Shown here: positions 56,026-63,995 of the stretch, piece by piece
How the letters are laid out: each line of letters opens with the position of its first letter
Numbering within the stretch: position 1 is the stretch's first letter
Source: Streptomyces pyxinae
GTDB lineage: Bacteria > Actinomycetota > Actinomycetes > Streptomycetales > Streptomycetaceae
Reading direction: 5' to 3'
Assembly: GCF_024756275.1 (NCBI RefSeq)
Contig: NZ_JANUGQ010000002.1
Coordinates: forward strand, 310,001-374,000
Length of the DNA stretch: 64,000 bases
Notes under the pieces: model-generated
Databases searched by the model: none
The model's input: only the letters and a program-made list of their open reading frames with translations
Told to the model about the DNA's origin: nothing
Program-made: the position numbers and the translations under genes

Positions 56026-57033
56026 ATGCGCGCAGTCAGCGTCACCGGCCCGGGCCGGTTCACGGTCACCGACCTGCCCGACCCCGTCCCGGAACCGGGA
56101 GAAGTGCTCGTGGACGTCATCTCGTGCGGCCTGTGCGGCACCGACATGCACATCCTCGGTGGCGAACTTCCCTCCGTCACCTACCCGTTGGTGCCCGGCC
56201 ACGAGCTGACCGGCCGGGTGGTCGCCCTCGGCCCCGGTGTCACGGGACCGGCGGTCGGCACCCGGGTCGCCGTGGACCCCAACCTGCCCTGCGGCGCCTG
56301 CCACTACTGCCGGATCGGCCGGGGCAACCTCTGCGAGAACTACACCGCCGTCGGTGTCACCCGCGACGGCGGCTTCGCCGAGCTGGTCGCCGTCCCCGCC
56401 CGCTGCGCCCACCCGCTCCCGGACGGCCTGAGCGACGCCGCGGCGGGCCTGGTGGAACCGCTCTCCTGCGCGGTGCACGGACTGAACCGGCTGCCGCGCC
56501 GGCCGGGGGAGCACTATCTGATCTACGGCGCCGGCACCATGGGGCTGATGATGGCCGCCCTGGTCCGGCACGCCGGGGCCGCGTCCGTCTCGGTGACCGA
56601 CCCCAACCAGGACCGGCTCGCCTTCGCCGCCACGCTCGGCATCGACGCCACCGCCCCGGACGCGGGCGCCTTCGGCCGGCCCGAGGGCTTCGAGGTCGTC
56701 ATCGACGCCACCGGAGTGGTCGCCGCCATCGAGGACGGCCTCGGCCGGGTCCGCCGGGGCGGCACCTTCCTCCAGTTCGGCGTCGCGGACCCGCACGCCA
56801 CCGTCGCCGTCTCCCCGTACGCCGTCTACCGCGACGAGATCGACATCATCGGCTCCATGGCGGTGCACCACAGCTTCCAGCCCGCCATCGACCTGCTCGC
56901 CTCCGGCCTGCGGCTGGACGCGCTGGTCAGCGACGTCTTCGCGATCGACGACTTCGACAAGGCGGTCACCGCCTTCCGGGCCGGCACCGGCCGCAAGATC
57001 CACATCGCTCCGGGCAAGGGGGCGGTGGCATGA
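56026..57033 (+). CDS. Zinc-dependent polyol/alcohol dehydrogenase
   Basis: A 335-residue medium-chain dehydrogenase. Catalytic zinc site: Cys in ISCGLCGTD with His and Glu in VPGHELTGRV. Structural zinc: four cysteines in CGACHYCRIGRGNLC. Cofactor site: IYGAGTMGLMMAA. It belongs to the sorbitol/arabitol dehydrogenase-like group and should oxidise a polyol to a ketose with NAD. AGGAG lies seven bases before the ATG. The stop overlaps the start of the transporter gene, so the operon is translationally coupled. Confidence 0.9.
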   Translation: MRAVSVTGPGRFTVTDLPDPVPEPGEVLVDVISCGLCGTDMHILGGELPSVTYPLVPGHELTGRVVALGPGVTGPAVGTRVAVDPNLPCGACHYCRIGRGNLCENYTAVGVTRDGGFAELVAVPARCAHPLPDGLSDAAAGLVEPLSCAVHGLNRLPRRPGEHYLIYGAGTMGLMMAALVRHAGAASVSVTDPNQDRLAFAATLGIDATAPDAGAFGRPEGFEVVIDATGVVAAIEDGLGRVRRGGTFLQFGVADPHATVAVSPYAVYRDEIDIIGSMAVHHSFQPAIDLLASGLRLDALVSDVFAIDDFDKAVTAFRAGTGRKIHIAPGKGAVA

Positions 57034-58352
57034 CCGGGACCGACTCCACGACGGCGACGCCGCCCGCGCCCCATCCGCTCGACCGGATCGGCATCCCCCG
57101 CCCGCTCTTCTGGGGCTACGCGGGACTGCTGCTCTTCATGATCGGCGACGGTGTCGAGACGAGCTATCTCTCCAAGTACTTCGCCGGTGACCTCGGCTTC
57201 TCGGAGACCGGCGCCGGCGCGATCATCACCGTCTACGGAGTGACCGCCGCCATCGCCTCGTTCCTCGGCGCCGGCCTCTTCGCGGACCGCTGGGGCCCCC
57301 GCCGGGTGATGGCGGCCGGCGCCGCCGTCTGGGCCGTCTTCCATCTGCTGCTGCTCACCGTGGCCATACCGGCCGAGAGCTACGGCCTGGTCATGGTCAC
57401 CTACGGCATCCGGGGCTTCGGCTACCCGATGTTCGCCTACGGGTTCCTCTCCTGGATCATGGCCGTGGCGCCCAAGGACCACCAGAGCAAGGCCGTCGGC
57501 TGGTTCTGGTTCGCGTACAGCGCCGGCTACCCCATCCTCGGGTCGTTCCTGCTCTCCGCCACCATGCCGGTGATCGGCTTCTACGCCACCCTGTGGATCT
57601 CCCTCGCCATGATCGCGGCCGGTTCCCTGGTGGTGCTGCTGCTCCTGCGGGAACGCACCGGCTTCACCGGACTCGCCCCCGGCCGGGACGCGCGCACCGA
57701 ACTGGCCGGCACCTTCCGGATCTTGTTCGAGAAGCCGAAGATCGGCATCAGCCTGATCATCCGGCTCATCAACACCACACCGTCCTTCGGCATGTGGGTC
57801 TTCATGCCGTTCTTCGTCCGGGACCTCGGCTTCCGGGACGGCGAGTGGAACGCGCTTCTGGTGATCATGATGGTGAGCAATCTGGCCGCGCTGCTCGTCT
57901 TCGGGGTGCTCGGCGACAACTGGAGCGGCCGCAAGACCTGCGCCCTCTTCGGCGGTGTGCTCGGCGCCCTGGGCTGTCTGCTCTGCTACTACCTCCCGGC
58001 GGCCGCCGGGCACAACTTCGCCGTCGCCGCCGCGGCCGTCGTGGTCTACGGGGCGGGACTGGCCGGCTATGTGCCGCTGCCGGCCATGATGGTCGCCCAG
58101 GCACCCGGGCGCGGCGGCCAGGTGATGGGCGTCTACACCCTCGGTGCCGGACTGAGCGTCGCCGTCGGCCCGCTGATCGGCACCCTCTCGTACGACTCCT
58201 TCGGGTTCGGCGGGCTGATGTGGATCTACGCGGTCCTGCTGCTGGTCAACGCGGTGCTCTGCCTCCGGGTCACCTCCCCGGGCGACGGCCTGCCGAAGGC
58301 CGCCCCCGCGCCCGTACGGGAGCCCGAACCCGGCGCCGTGAAGCCCGCCTGA
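57030..58352 (+). CDS. MFS polyol transporter (RbtT/DalT/CsbX type)
   Basis: A 440-residue, 12-helix major facilitator. The N-terminal GIPRPLFWGYAGLLLFMIGD, VETSYLSKYFAGDLGF and GFLSWIMAVAPKDHQ match the RbtT/DalT/CsbX (ribitol/arabitol) subgroup. FADRWGPRRV is the A-motif, and the C-terminal half has VFGVLGDNWSGRKTCALFGG. It takes up a pentitol or hexitol. The ATG overlaps the stop codon of the dehydrogenase upstream (ATGA). Confidence 0.88.
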   Translation: MTGTDSTTATPPAPHPLDRIGIPRPLFWGYAGLLLFMIGDGVETSYLSKYFAGDLGFSETGAGAIITVYGVTAAIASFLGAGLFADRWGPRRVMAAGAAVWAVFHLLLLTVAIPAESYGLVMVTYGIRGFGYPMFAYGFLSWIMAVAPKDHQSKAVGWFWFAYSAGYPILGSFLLSATMPVIGFYATLWISLAMIAAGSLVVLLLLRERTGFTGLAPGRDARTELAGTFRILFEKPKIGISLIIRLINTTPSFGMWVFMPFFVRDLGFRDGEWNALLVIMMVSNLAALLVFGVLGDNWSGRKTCALFGGVLGALGCLLCYYLPAAAGHNFAVAAAAVVVYGAGLAGYVPLPAMMVAQAPGRGGQVMGVYTLGAGLSVAVGPLIGTLSYDSFGFGGLMWIYAVLLLVNAVLCLRVTSPGDGLPKAAPAPVREPEPGAVKPA

Positions 58353-58490
58353 CCCGGCCCTGCCCGCCGTCCGGCCACCCCCGCGCCCCCGTCCCCGTCC
58401 TTGCCCCGGGCGCCGCCCCCCGGCGTGACCGCGCCACCACCCCGGAGTCCGCTCCCACCCCCGCCCCCCCACCGAAAGGCCCGCACCACC

Positions 58491-59522
58491 GTGTCCCGCA
58501 TTCCCACCACCATGCGCGCCGCCGTCCTGCACGGCCCGGAACGGCTCGTGCTCGAGGAACGTCCCGTCCCCGCCCTCGCCTCGCACCAGGTCCTGGTGCG
58601 GATCGACGCGGTCGGCACCTGCGGGTCCGATGTGCACTACTACCGCCACGGGCGGATCGGGGAGTTCGTCGTCGACGGCCCGCTGATCCTGGGCCACGAG
58701 CCCGCCGGCACCGTGGTCGCCACCGGCTCCGGGAGCACCCGGCACACCGTGGGGCAGCGCGTCTCCGTCGAGCCCGGCACCCCCTGCGCCACCTGCCCGG
58801 AGTGCCGCCGGGGCCGCTACAACCTCTGCCCCGGCATGGTCTTCTTCGCGACGCCCCCGGTGGACGGTGTCTTCTGCGAATACGCGGCGGTGCACGAGGA
58901 CTTCGCCCACCCGGTGCCCGACACCCTGAGCGACGAGGCGGCCGCCCTCCTCGAACCGCTCTCCGTCGGCGTCTGGGCCTGCCGCAAGGCCCGGGTGGCG
59001 CCGGGGGACCGGGTGCTGGTCACGGGCGCCGGGCCCATCGGACTGGTGGCCGCCCAGACCGCCCTGGCCTTCGGCGCCGCCGAGGTCCTGGTCACCGATG
59101 TCGTACCGCACCGGCTGGAGTGGGTACGCGCCTTCGGCGCCGCCGCACTGGACGTCTCGCGCTCCTCCCTGGCCGACTCCGGGTACGCGCCGGACGTCCT
59201 GCTGGAGTGCAGCGGTGCGCCGGCCGCGCTCTCCGAGGCCGTCCGCGCGGTCGTCCGGGCGGGCCGGGTGGTGCTGGTGGGCATGGGCGGCGACGAGGTG
59301 ACACTGCCGCTCTCCCGGATCCAGAACCACGAGCTGGAGGTGACCGGCACCTTCCGCTACGCCCACACCTGGCCCGCCGCCATCGCGCTGGCCGCGTCCG
59401 GCCGGGTCCGGCTCGACCCGCTGGTCACCCACCGCTACGGGCTGGCCGACACCGAACTGGCGCTCACCGCGGGGCTGCGCGACGCCACGGCGGTCAAGAG
59501 CGTCGTCCTGCCGCAGCGCTGA
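58491..59522 (+). CDS. Zinc-dependent NAD(P)-dependent sorbitol/xylitol dehydrogenase
   Basis: A 343-residue medium-chain dehydrogenase, distinct from the first: GTCGSDVHYYRHGRIGEFV with the sorbitol-dehydrogenase HYY signature, LGHEPAGTVV, structural cysteines CATCPECRRGRYNLC, and VTGAGPIGLVAAQTAL for NAD. The sorbitol or xylitol dehydrogenase group interconverts polyols with fructose or xylulose. AAAGG lies before the GTG. It follows the transporter after 138 bases in the same orientation, completing the operon: two dehydrogenases, a transporter, and a kinase beyond the regulator. Confidence 0.9.
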   Translation: MSRIPTTMRAAVLHGPERLVLEERPVPALASHQVLVRIDAVGTCGSDVHYYRHGRIGEFVVDGPLILGHEPAGTVVATGSGSTRHTVGQRVSVEPGTPCATCPECRRGRYNLCPGMVFFATPPVDGVFCEYAAVHEDFAHPVPDTLSDEAAALLEPLSVGVWACRKARVAPGDRVLVTGAGPIGLVAAQTALAFGAAEVLVTDVVPHRLEWVRAFGAAALDVSRSSLADSGYAPDVLLECSGAPAALSEAVRAVVRAGRVVLVGMGGDEVTLPLSRIQNHELEVTGTFRYAHTWPAAIALAASGRVRLDPLVTHRYGLADTELALTAGLRDATAVKSVVLPQR

Positions 59523-59612
59523 CGCCTTCCGCGTCGACGCCCCCGCCCCGGAGGGCCCCGCTCGCTCTGCCCCTGGTGGCCCCGCGGTGACCTCGCCCCT
59601 GACGCCGGTTCG

Positions 59613-60146
59613 TCAGAGGCGGGACGTCAGGATCTCCGGCTCGCCGGTCTCGGTGTCGTAACTGCGCAGGGTCACCAGCCGGGCCGTCGCGGGCGGCGCG
59701 GGCAGCAGGCCCGGTACGCGCCGGCCGGCGAAGGCGTCCGGCCGGCGGGTGCGGCCGAGAGTGATGTGCGGCCGCCAACGACCGGGCCGGTGCAGGGGGT
59801 TGAGAGACCCCGGCGGGCTGTCGGAGGCCACCGCCTCCCACACCTGCCGGTGCAGGGTCCCGAGCACCGGGTCGTTGTCCAGCGCCCAGGCCAGGACCGA
59901 ACTGCGCCCCTCGAAACGCACCACGCCGGTGAACCGGACGGGCACCGGCAGCGCGGCGGCGGTCCGGGCCAGCTCCCAGCGGATGGGGGCGGTCAGCTCC
60001 GGGCAGGCGGCCAGGGTCAGATGCGGCCGGTTGGAGCTGCCGGGGTGCCGGGCCTGACTGGGCAGTCCGGCGTCCGCGAGCCGCCGCCAGGCCTCCCGGA
60101 CCCGGGCGTCCGCCGCCTCGTCCAGCAGGAGTTCGACCGTACGCAT
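59613..60146 (-). CDS. 2H phosphoesterase (RNA 2',3'-cyclic phosphodiesterase family)
   Basis: A 177-residue 2H-superfamily protein with both histidine motifs: RPHLTLA near residue 41 and RPHITLGR near residue 127. The group includes 2'-5' RNA ligase/CPDase enzymes; the physiological substrate in actinobacteria is uncertain. An in-frame ATG ten codons upstream exists, but MRTVELLLDE is the better start. It diverges from nsrR, with 89 bases between, sharing its promoter region. Confidence 0.85.
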   Translation of the reverse strand: MRTVELLLDEAADARVREAWRRLADAGLPSQARHPGSSNRPHLTLAACPELTAPIRWELARTAAALPVPVRFTGVVRFEGRSSVLAWALDNDPVLGTLHRQVWEAVASDSPPGSLNPLHRPGRWRPHITLGRTRRPDAFAGRRVPGLLPAPPATARLVTLRSYDTETGEPEILTSRL

Positions 60147-60199
60147 CCCAGGCAGCCTACCGCCGGACCACCGCACCGGCCGGAAGCCCGCCAGCTAAG

Positions 60200-60229
60200 T
60201 TGACTCTCGCCTGCATATTTACCTAGCCT
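60200..60229 (+). promoter_or_regulatory. nsrR promoter with NsrR-type box; leaderless start
   Basis: TTGACT (60200-60205), an 18-base spacer and TAGCCT (60224-60229) form a promoter whose start point should lie at or next to the ATG at 60236, and no Shine-Dalgarno is present, so the mRNA is probably leaderless. The spacer holds TGCATATT (60212-60219), the same core as in the hmp promoter in the opposite direction, as expected for autoregulation by NsrR. Confidence 0.65.
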
Positions 60230-60235
60230 GCGGTC

Positions 60236-60685
60236 ATGCGGCTGACGAAGGCGACGGATCTGGCACTGCGGGTGATGATGCGGCTCGCGGTGGCGGGTGA
60301 TGAACTGCTCGTCGCCCGCCGGGTCGCCGAGGACATGCGGGTGCCGTACACCCATGTGGCCAAGGTGGTGGCGCAGTTGCAGCGTCTCGGCGTGGTCGAG
60401 ACCCGGCGCGGCCGGGGCGGCGGACTCGCCCTGACCGCCGGCGGTCGTACCGGCTCGATCGGTGTGCTGGTCCGCCGGCTGGAGGGGGTGGGGGACGTCG
60501 TCGACTGCGAGGGGGAGGTGCCCTGCCCGCTGGCCGGCGCCTGCCGGCTGCGCGGCGCGCTGCGCCGGGCCCAGGAGGCCTTCTACGCCACGCTCGATCC
60601 GCTGACCGTCGACGAACTGGTCGGCCCGCCCACCGGCCCGGTGCTGCTGGGCATCGGCCGCCGCGAGGGCCGCGCTCCCGGATAG
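60236..60685 (+). CDS. nsrR: NsrR-type Rrf2 nitric-oxide-sensing repressor
   Basis: A 149-residue Rrf2 regulator with an N-terminal winged helix (MRLTKATDLALRVMMRLAV, VPYTHVAKVVAQLQRLGVVE, RRGRGGGLAL) and a [4Fe-4S] site of Cys91, Cys97 and Cys103 (CEGEVPCPLAGAC). Asp8 is also present, the unusual fourth ligand known in S. coelicolor NsrR. Nitric oxide destroys the cluster and relieves repression of flavohaemoglobin. Translation likely starts without a leader. The hmp gene follows 104 bases downstream with a matching box, so the two form an NO-response module. Confidence 0.94.
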   Translation: MRLTKATDLALRVMMRLAVAGDELLVARRVAEDMRVPYTHVAKVVAQLQRLGVVETRRGRGGGLALTAGGRTGSIGVLVRRLEGVGDVVDCEGEVPCPLAGACRLRGALRRAQEAFYATLDPLTVDELVGPPTGPVLLGIGRREGRAPG

Positions 60686-60737
60686 CCGCCCGGCACGCGG
60701 CGTCACCCCGCCCGCCAGGGCGGGTTTTCCCACCACC

Positions 60738-60766
60738 TTGAATATGCATCTCAAAACCCAATTATC
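60738..60766 (+). promoter_or_regulatory. hmp promoter with NsrR-type box over the -35
   Basis: TTGAAT (60738-60743) and AATTAT (60760-60765) are 16 bases apart. AATATGCA (60741-60748), the reverse of the nsrR box core TGCATATT, overlaps the -35, so bound NsrR would block polymerase. Confidence 0.65.
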
Positions 60767-60789
60767 TCCGGCCGAAGAAGGAGCCCCCC

Positions 60790-62028
60790 GTGCTCGTCCC
60801 CGTGCTCACCCCGCGTTCCGCCGAGGTCGTCCGTGCCACCCTGCCCGTCGTGGGCGCGGCGCTGGAGAAGATCGCCGAGGTGTTCTACCGCCGGATGTTC
60901 GAGGCCCACCCGGCCCTGCTGCGTGATCTGTTCAACCGCGGCAACCAGGCGCGGGGAGACCAGCGCCAGGCGCTGGCCGGATCCATCGTCGTCTTCGCCA
61001 CCGCGCTCACCGACCGGACCGGCCGCCCCGGCGGGACCGCCCGGGACCCCGGGGCGGTGCTGAGCCGGATCGCCCACAAACACGTATCGCTGGGCGTCGC
61101 GCCGGCCCAGTACGCGATCGTCCACGAGCATCTGTTCGCCGCCATCGGTGAGGTCCTCGGAGAGGCCGTCACCGACGAGGTGGCCGCCGCCTGGGACGAG
61201 GTCTACTGGCACCTGGCGCGCACCCTGATCGCCCTGGAGAGCGGCCTCTACGCCGAGCGGGGCGTACTGGCGGGTGACACGTGGCGCCCCTGGACGGTCA
61301 CCGCCCGCGAGGAGCACACCCCGGAGGTCGTCACCTTCCGGCTGCGGCCCGCCGACGGCCGCCCGGCGCCCGGGGCCCGGGCCGGCCAGTATGTCTCCGT
61401 ACGCGTGCTGCTGCCCGACGGCGCCCGCCAGATCCGCCAGTACAGCCTGATCAGCACCCCGGGCGAGCCCGAGTTCGCCATCGCCGTCAAGCGGGTCGAC
61501 GACGGCCGGAGCCCGGCCGGAGAGGTCTCCCACCACCTGCACGACCGGCTCCGGACCGGGGACCGGCTCGACCTCTCCGCTCCCTGCGGCGATGTCGTGC
61601 TCGACGGCCGCGCCGGGGGCCGGGAGACGCCGCTGCTGTTCGCCTCCGCCGGCATCGGCTGCACGCCGATGCTGTCCATGCTCGGGGAGCTCGCCCGGGA
61701 CGGCCACCGCGCTCCGGTCACCGTGCTGCACGCCGACCGTTCCCCGGCCGCCGACGCCCTCGGCGGTGTGCTGCGGGAGCGGGTCTCCGGGTTGCCCGGC
61801 GCGACGCTGCGCACCTGGTACGAGCAGCCCGACCCGGAGGATCCCGGCCCGCGTTCCGGCCGGATGGACCTCGCCGGGCTGGACCTGCCGGAGGGGCTCC
61901 GGGCGTATCTCTGCGGTCCGTTGCCCTTCATGCGGGACGTCCGTGCCCAGTTGCTGGCGCGTGGCGTGCCGTCCGGCGCCGTCCACTACGAGGTGTTCGG
62001 CCCGGACATGTGGCTGGCGCTGGACTGA
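60790..62028 (+). CDS. hmp: Flavohaemoglobin (nitric oxide dioxygenase)
   Basis: A 412-residue flavohaemoglobin that converts NO to nitrate using O2 and NAD(P)H. Globin part: Tyr33 (VFYRRMF), distal Gln53 in NQARGDQRQAL, and proximal His98 in AHKHVSLG. FAD domain: RQYSLIS near residue 220. NAD(P)H domain: ASAGIGCTPMLSML and YLCGPLPFMRDV, with HYEVFGPD at the end. AAGGAG lies six bases before the GTG. It is downstream of nsrR and has its own NsrR-type box. A hairpin follows the gene. Confidence 0.95.
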   Translation: MLVPVLTPRSAEVVRATLPVVGAALEKIAEVFYRRMFEAHPALLRDLFNRGNQARGDQRQALAGSIVVFATALTDRTGRPGGTARDPGAVLSRIAHKHVSLGVAPAQYAIVHEHLFAAIGEVLGEAVTDEVAAAWDEVYWHLARTLIALESGLYAERGVLAGDTWRPWTVTAREEHTPEVVTFRLRPADGRPAPGARAGQYVSVRVLLPDGARQIRQYSLISTPGEPEFAIAVKRVDDGRSPAGEVSHHLHDRLRTGDRLDLSAPCGDVVLDGRAGGRETPLLFASAGIGCTPMLSMLGELARDGHRAPVTVLHADRSPAADALGGVLRERVSGLPGATLRTWYEQPDPEDPGPRSGRMDLAGLDLPEGLRAYLCGPLPFMRDVRAQLLARGVPSGAVHYEVFGPDMWLALD

Positions 62029-62038
62029 GGCCCGCTCG

Positions 62039-62066
62039 GGCCCGGGGACGTACCGGTCCCCGGGCC
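62039..62066. terminator. Perfect 11-bp hairpin between converging genes
   Basis: GGCCCGGGGAC at 62039-62049 pairs with 62056-62066 around a six-base loop, eleven bases after the hmp stop codon. It can serve the leftward gene too. Confidence 0.7.
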
Positions 62067-62079
62067 GGACGCCGTCCGG

Positions 62080-62304
62080 TCAGTGGGCGGTGGCCGGTGC
62101 GGTGCCCTGTTCTCCCGCCGGTGGGGTGACCGCCCAGTGGCCGACCTCCCGGTAGGCGGAGTCGTAGACGGTTTCCCGGGTGCCGGGGCTGAGCGGGTAG
62201 TGGTGGAGGTTGCCGGCCCAGTAGCGCAGGATGCGGCCGAGTTCGGCGGCCGCGTTGTCCCCGAAGGCGGGGTCGGTCATGTCGATCTCCAGCAGGAATC
62301 TCAT
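62080..62304 (-). CDS. Small conserved hypothetical protein
   Basis: A 74-residue product starting MRFLLEIDMTDPAFGDNAAA and containing AELGRILRYWAGNLHHYPLS and ETVYDSAYREVGHWAV, a small conserved Streptomyces family without a known role. The frame extends to 62352, but those 16 codons are AT-rich (QQLNEKIEG) and look like promoter, so I use the inner ATG. A GAAGG lies almost against it. Confidence 0.72.
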   Translation of the reverse strand: MRFLLEIDMTDPAFGDNAAAELGRILRYWAGNLHHYPLSPGTRETVYDSAYREVGHWAVTPPAGEQGTAPATAH

Positions 62305-62416
62305 GCCTTCAATTTTCTCATTCAACTGCTGTGTGAGACTTCGGTCCGCCATCGGCCCGATACGGCCGATCGCTCTACCCTGAAACCCTCAAACAAGGAG
62401 ACGAGGGGAGTCCGGG

Positions 62417-63178
62417 GTGAGGGCGGTCGACATCGCGCGTACGGCGGGTATCTCCGTGCAGCAGGTGCGCAACTATGTGGACGCCGGACTGCTGCCGCCG
62501 GTGTCGCGCACCGGCAGTGGCTACCGGGTGTTCACCCGGGCCCATGTGCTGGCGCTCGCCGCCGTCCGGGCGATCGCCGGAAGCCACGGCTGGCCGGTGG
62601 CCCGGGCCGTGATGCGGGCCGTGCACCGCGGCGACGTACCGGCCGCCCTCGCGGCGTTCGACGCCGCCCACGCCGGGCTCGATCGCGAACGGGCCCTGCT
62701 GGCCACGGCCTTGGACGCCCTGGACGAGATCCTTGCGGAGGCGGAGGCGGAGGCGGAGGCGGAGGCGGAGGCGCAGGTGCCGCCGCGCACGGCCCCGGCC
62801 GCCGGGGCCGGCGGGGCCGCGCTGCGGGTGGGGGAGGTGGCGGCGCTGGTCGGTGTGCGCGCCCCGGTTCTCCGGCTGTGGGAGGCGCGCGGGCTGTTGC
62901 GTCCCGACCGTGCGCCCGGTACCGGCCATCGCCTCTACGGCCCCCTGGAGACCCGGCTGGCCCATGTGGTGGCCCTGTTGCGCCGGGGCCGGCACCCGCT
63001 GGAGGCGATCGGCGCGGTGCTGGGGGAGTTGCGGGCCTCCGGCGACGCCGGACGCGTCCGGACCGAGCTCGCCCGGCGCGAGAGCGAGGTGAACCGCCGC
63101 AGCCTGGACGGGCTGCGGGCCGCCGGGGCCCTGCACACCTATCTGGCGTACCGCGCCGGCGACCCGGCCGGGCTGTGA
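62417..63178 (+). CDS. Two-domain MerR-like regulator
   Basis: A 253-residue protein with a MerR-type HTH near the N-terminus (VDIARTAGISVQQVRNYVDA, then GLLPPVSRTGSGYRVFT) and a second one in the C-terminal half (VGEVAALVGVRAPVLRLWEA, GLLRPDRAPGTGHRLY). Between them is an Ala-Glu repeat made by a GCGGAG microsatellite. Two HTH units in one chain are unusual for MerR. GGGGAG lies before the GTG. The effector is unknown; there is no adjacent metal or drug gene. Confidence 0.82.
   Translation: MRAVDIARTAGISVQQVRNYVDAGLLPPVSRTGSGYRVFTRAHVLALAAVRAIAGSHGWPVARAVMRAVHRGDVPAALAAFDAAHAGLDRERALLATALDALDEILAEAEAEAEAEAEAQVPPRTAPAAGAGGAALRVGEVAALVGVRAPVLRLWEARGLLRPDRAPGTGHRLYGPLETRLAHVVALLRRGRHPLEAIGAVLGELRASGDAGRVRTELARRESEVNRRSLDGLRAAGALHTYLAYRAGDPAGL
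62735..62770 (+). repeat. Hexanucleotide microsatellite (GCGGAG)x6 in the MerR gene
   Basis: Six exact copies, then gcgcag, encode AEAEAEAEAEAE-AQ in the linker between the two HTH domains. Being in frame, slippage would alter linker length by two residues per unit. Confidence 0.9.
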
Positions 63179-63233
63179 TTCCCGCCGTCCGGCGCGGCTC
63201 TCGCGCCGGCCCTCCGGCGGCGCGGCGGCGTGC

Positions 63234-63995
63234 TCAGCCGGCCGCCCGGGGCGGCACCGGGGTGGCGGTCCGGACGCCGACACAGGGGCCGTCGGCCTCG
63301 GCGGTGGCCTTCAGATCGCGCAGCCAGGTCTCCAGGCCCGTGCGCAGCAGGGCGGTCGAACCGGGGACATCGGCCTCCGGCTGCGGTCCGGTCCAGGTCT
63401 CCTCGGTGTGCACGCGGACCACGCCGCCGACCTCGCGGAAGGTCCACAGGTGGACGCCTTCGTCGATGCGTACCCCCTCACCGACGGCCGGCCCGCTCCA
63501 CAGGACGCAGGAGCCGGACCGCAGTTGCTGGATGGTGGAGGTGATCGTCAGTGTGGTGGCGGGCGTGCTGGGAGTGGGGGGTGCCGGGGTGGTCCACCGG
63601 AACCGGGACCCCCGGTGGAGGGGGCCCGGGTCGAGGCGCTTGATCGTGAGGACGGGCTTCTGCCAGGTCGGCCAGCGCTCCACGTCGGTCTGGAGCTTCC
63701 AGACGGTGCTCAGCGGGGCGTCGATCACGATGTCGGCCGAGGCGCGGATGAGGGCACCGGGGTCGGTCCCCTGCCCCCGGCACGCGGAGGCGGCGGGGGT
63801 GTGCCGGAGGGCCGGTCGCGGGTGGGCCGAGGCGGCGGTGGTGCCGAGCAGCGTGGTGAGGGCGAGGGGGACGGCGAGCGCGGCGAGGCGCGCGGGGGAG
63901 CGGCGGCGGGCGGACCGTACGAGGCCGGTCCCGGAGCGCGAGGACGTGGACGGTGAGGCGGTCGGTGACGTGGTCGGCGTGATGGTCGTGCGCAT
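63234..63995 (-). CDS. Secreted SRPBCC-family protein
   Basis: A 253-residue protein. The N-terminal 25 residues are a Thr/Ser/Pro-rich extension, then RRRSPARLAALAVPLALTTL begins a signal segment, with cleavage probably after ASA. The mature part has the SRPBCC pattern: SADIVIDAPLSTVWKLQTDV (helix after the first strand), ERWPTWQKPV and the long C-terminal helix TALLRTGLETWLRDLKATAE. Secreted START-type domains bind lipids or hydrophobic ligands. The start could be further in, at a signal peptide start. It is nearly at the right edge of the window. Confidence 0.78.
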   Translation of the reverse strand: MRTTITPTTSPTASPSTSSRSGTGLVRSARRRSPARLAALAVPLALTTLLGTTAASAHPRPALRHTPAASACRGQGTDPGALIRASADIVIDAPLSTVWKLQTDVERWPTWQKPVLTIKRLDPGPLHRGSRFRWTTPAPPTPSTPATTLTITSTIQQLRSGSCVLWSGPAVGEGVRIDEGVHLWTFREVGGVVRVHTEETWTGPQPEADVPGSTALLRTGLETWLRDLKATAEADGPCVGVRTATPVPPRAAG

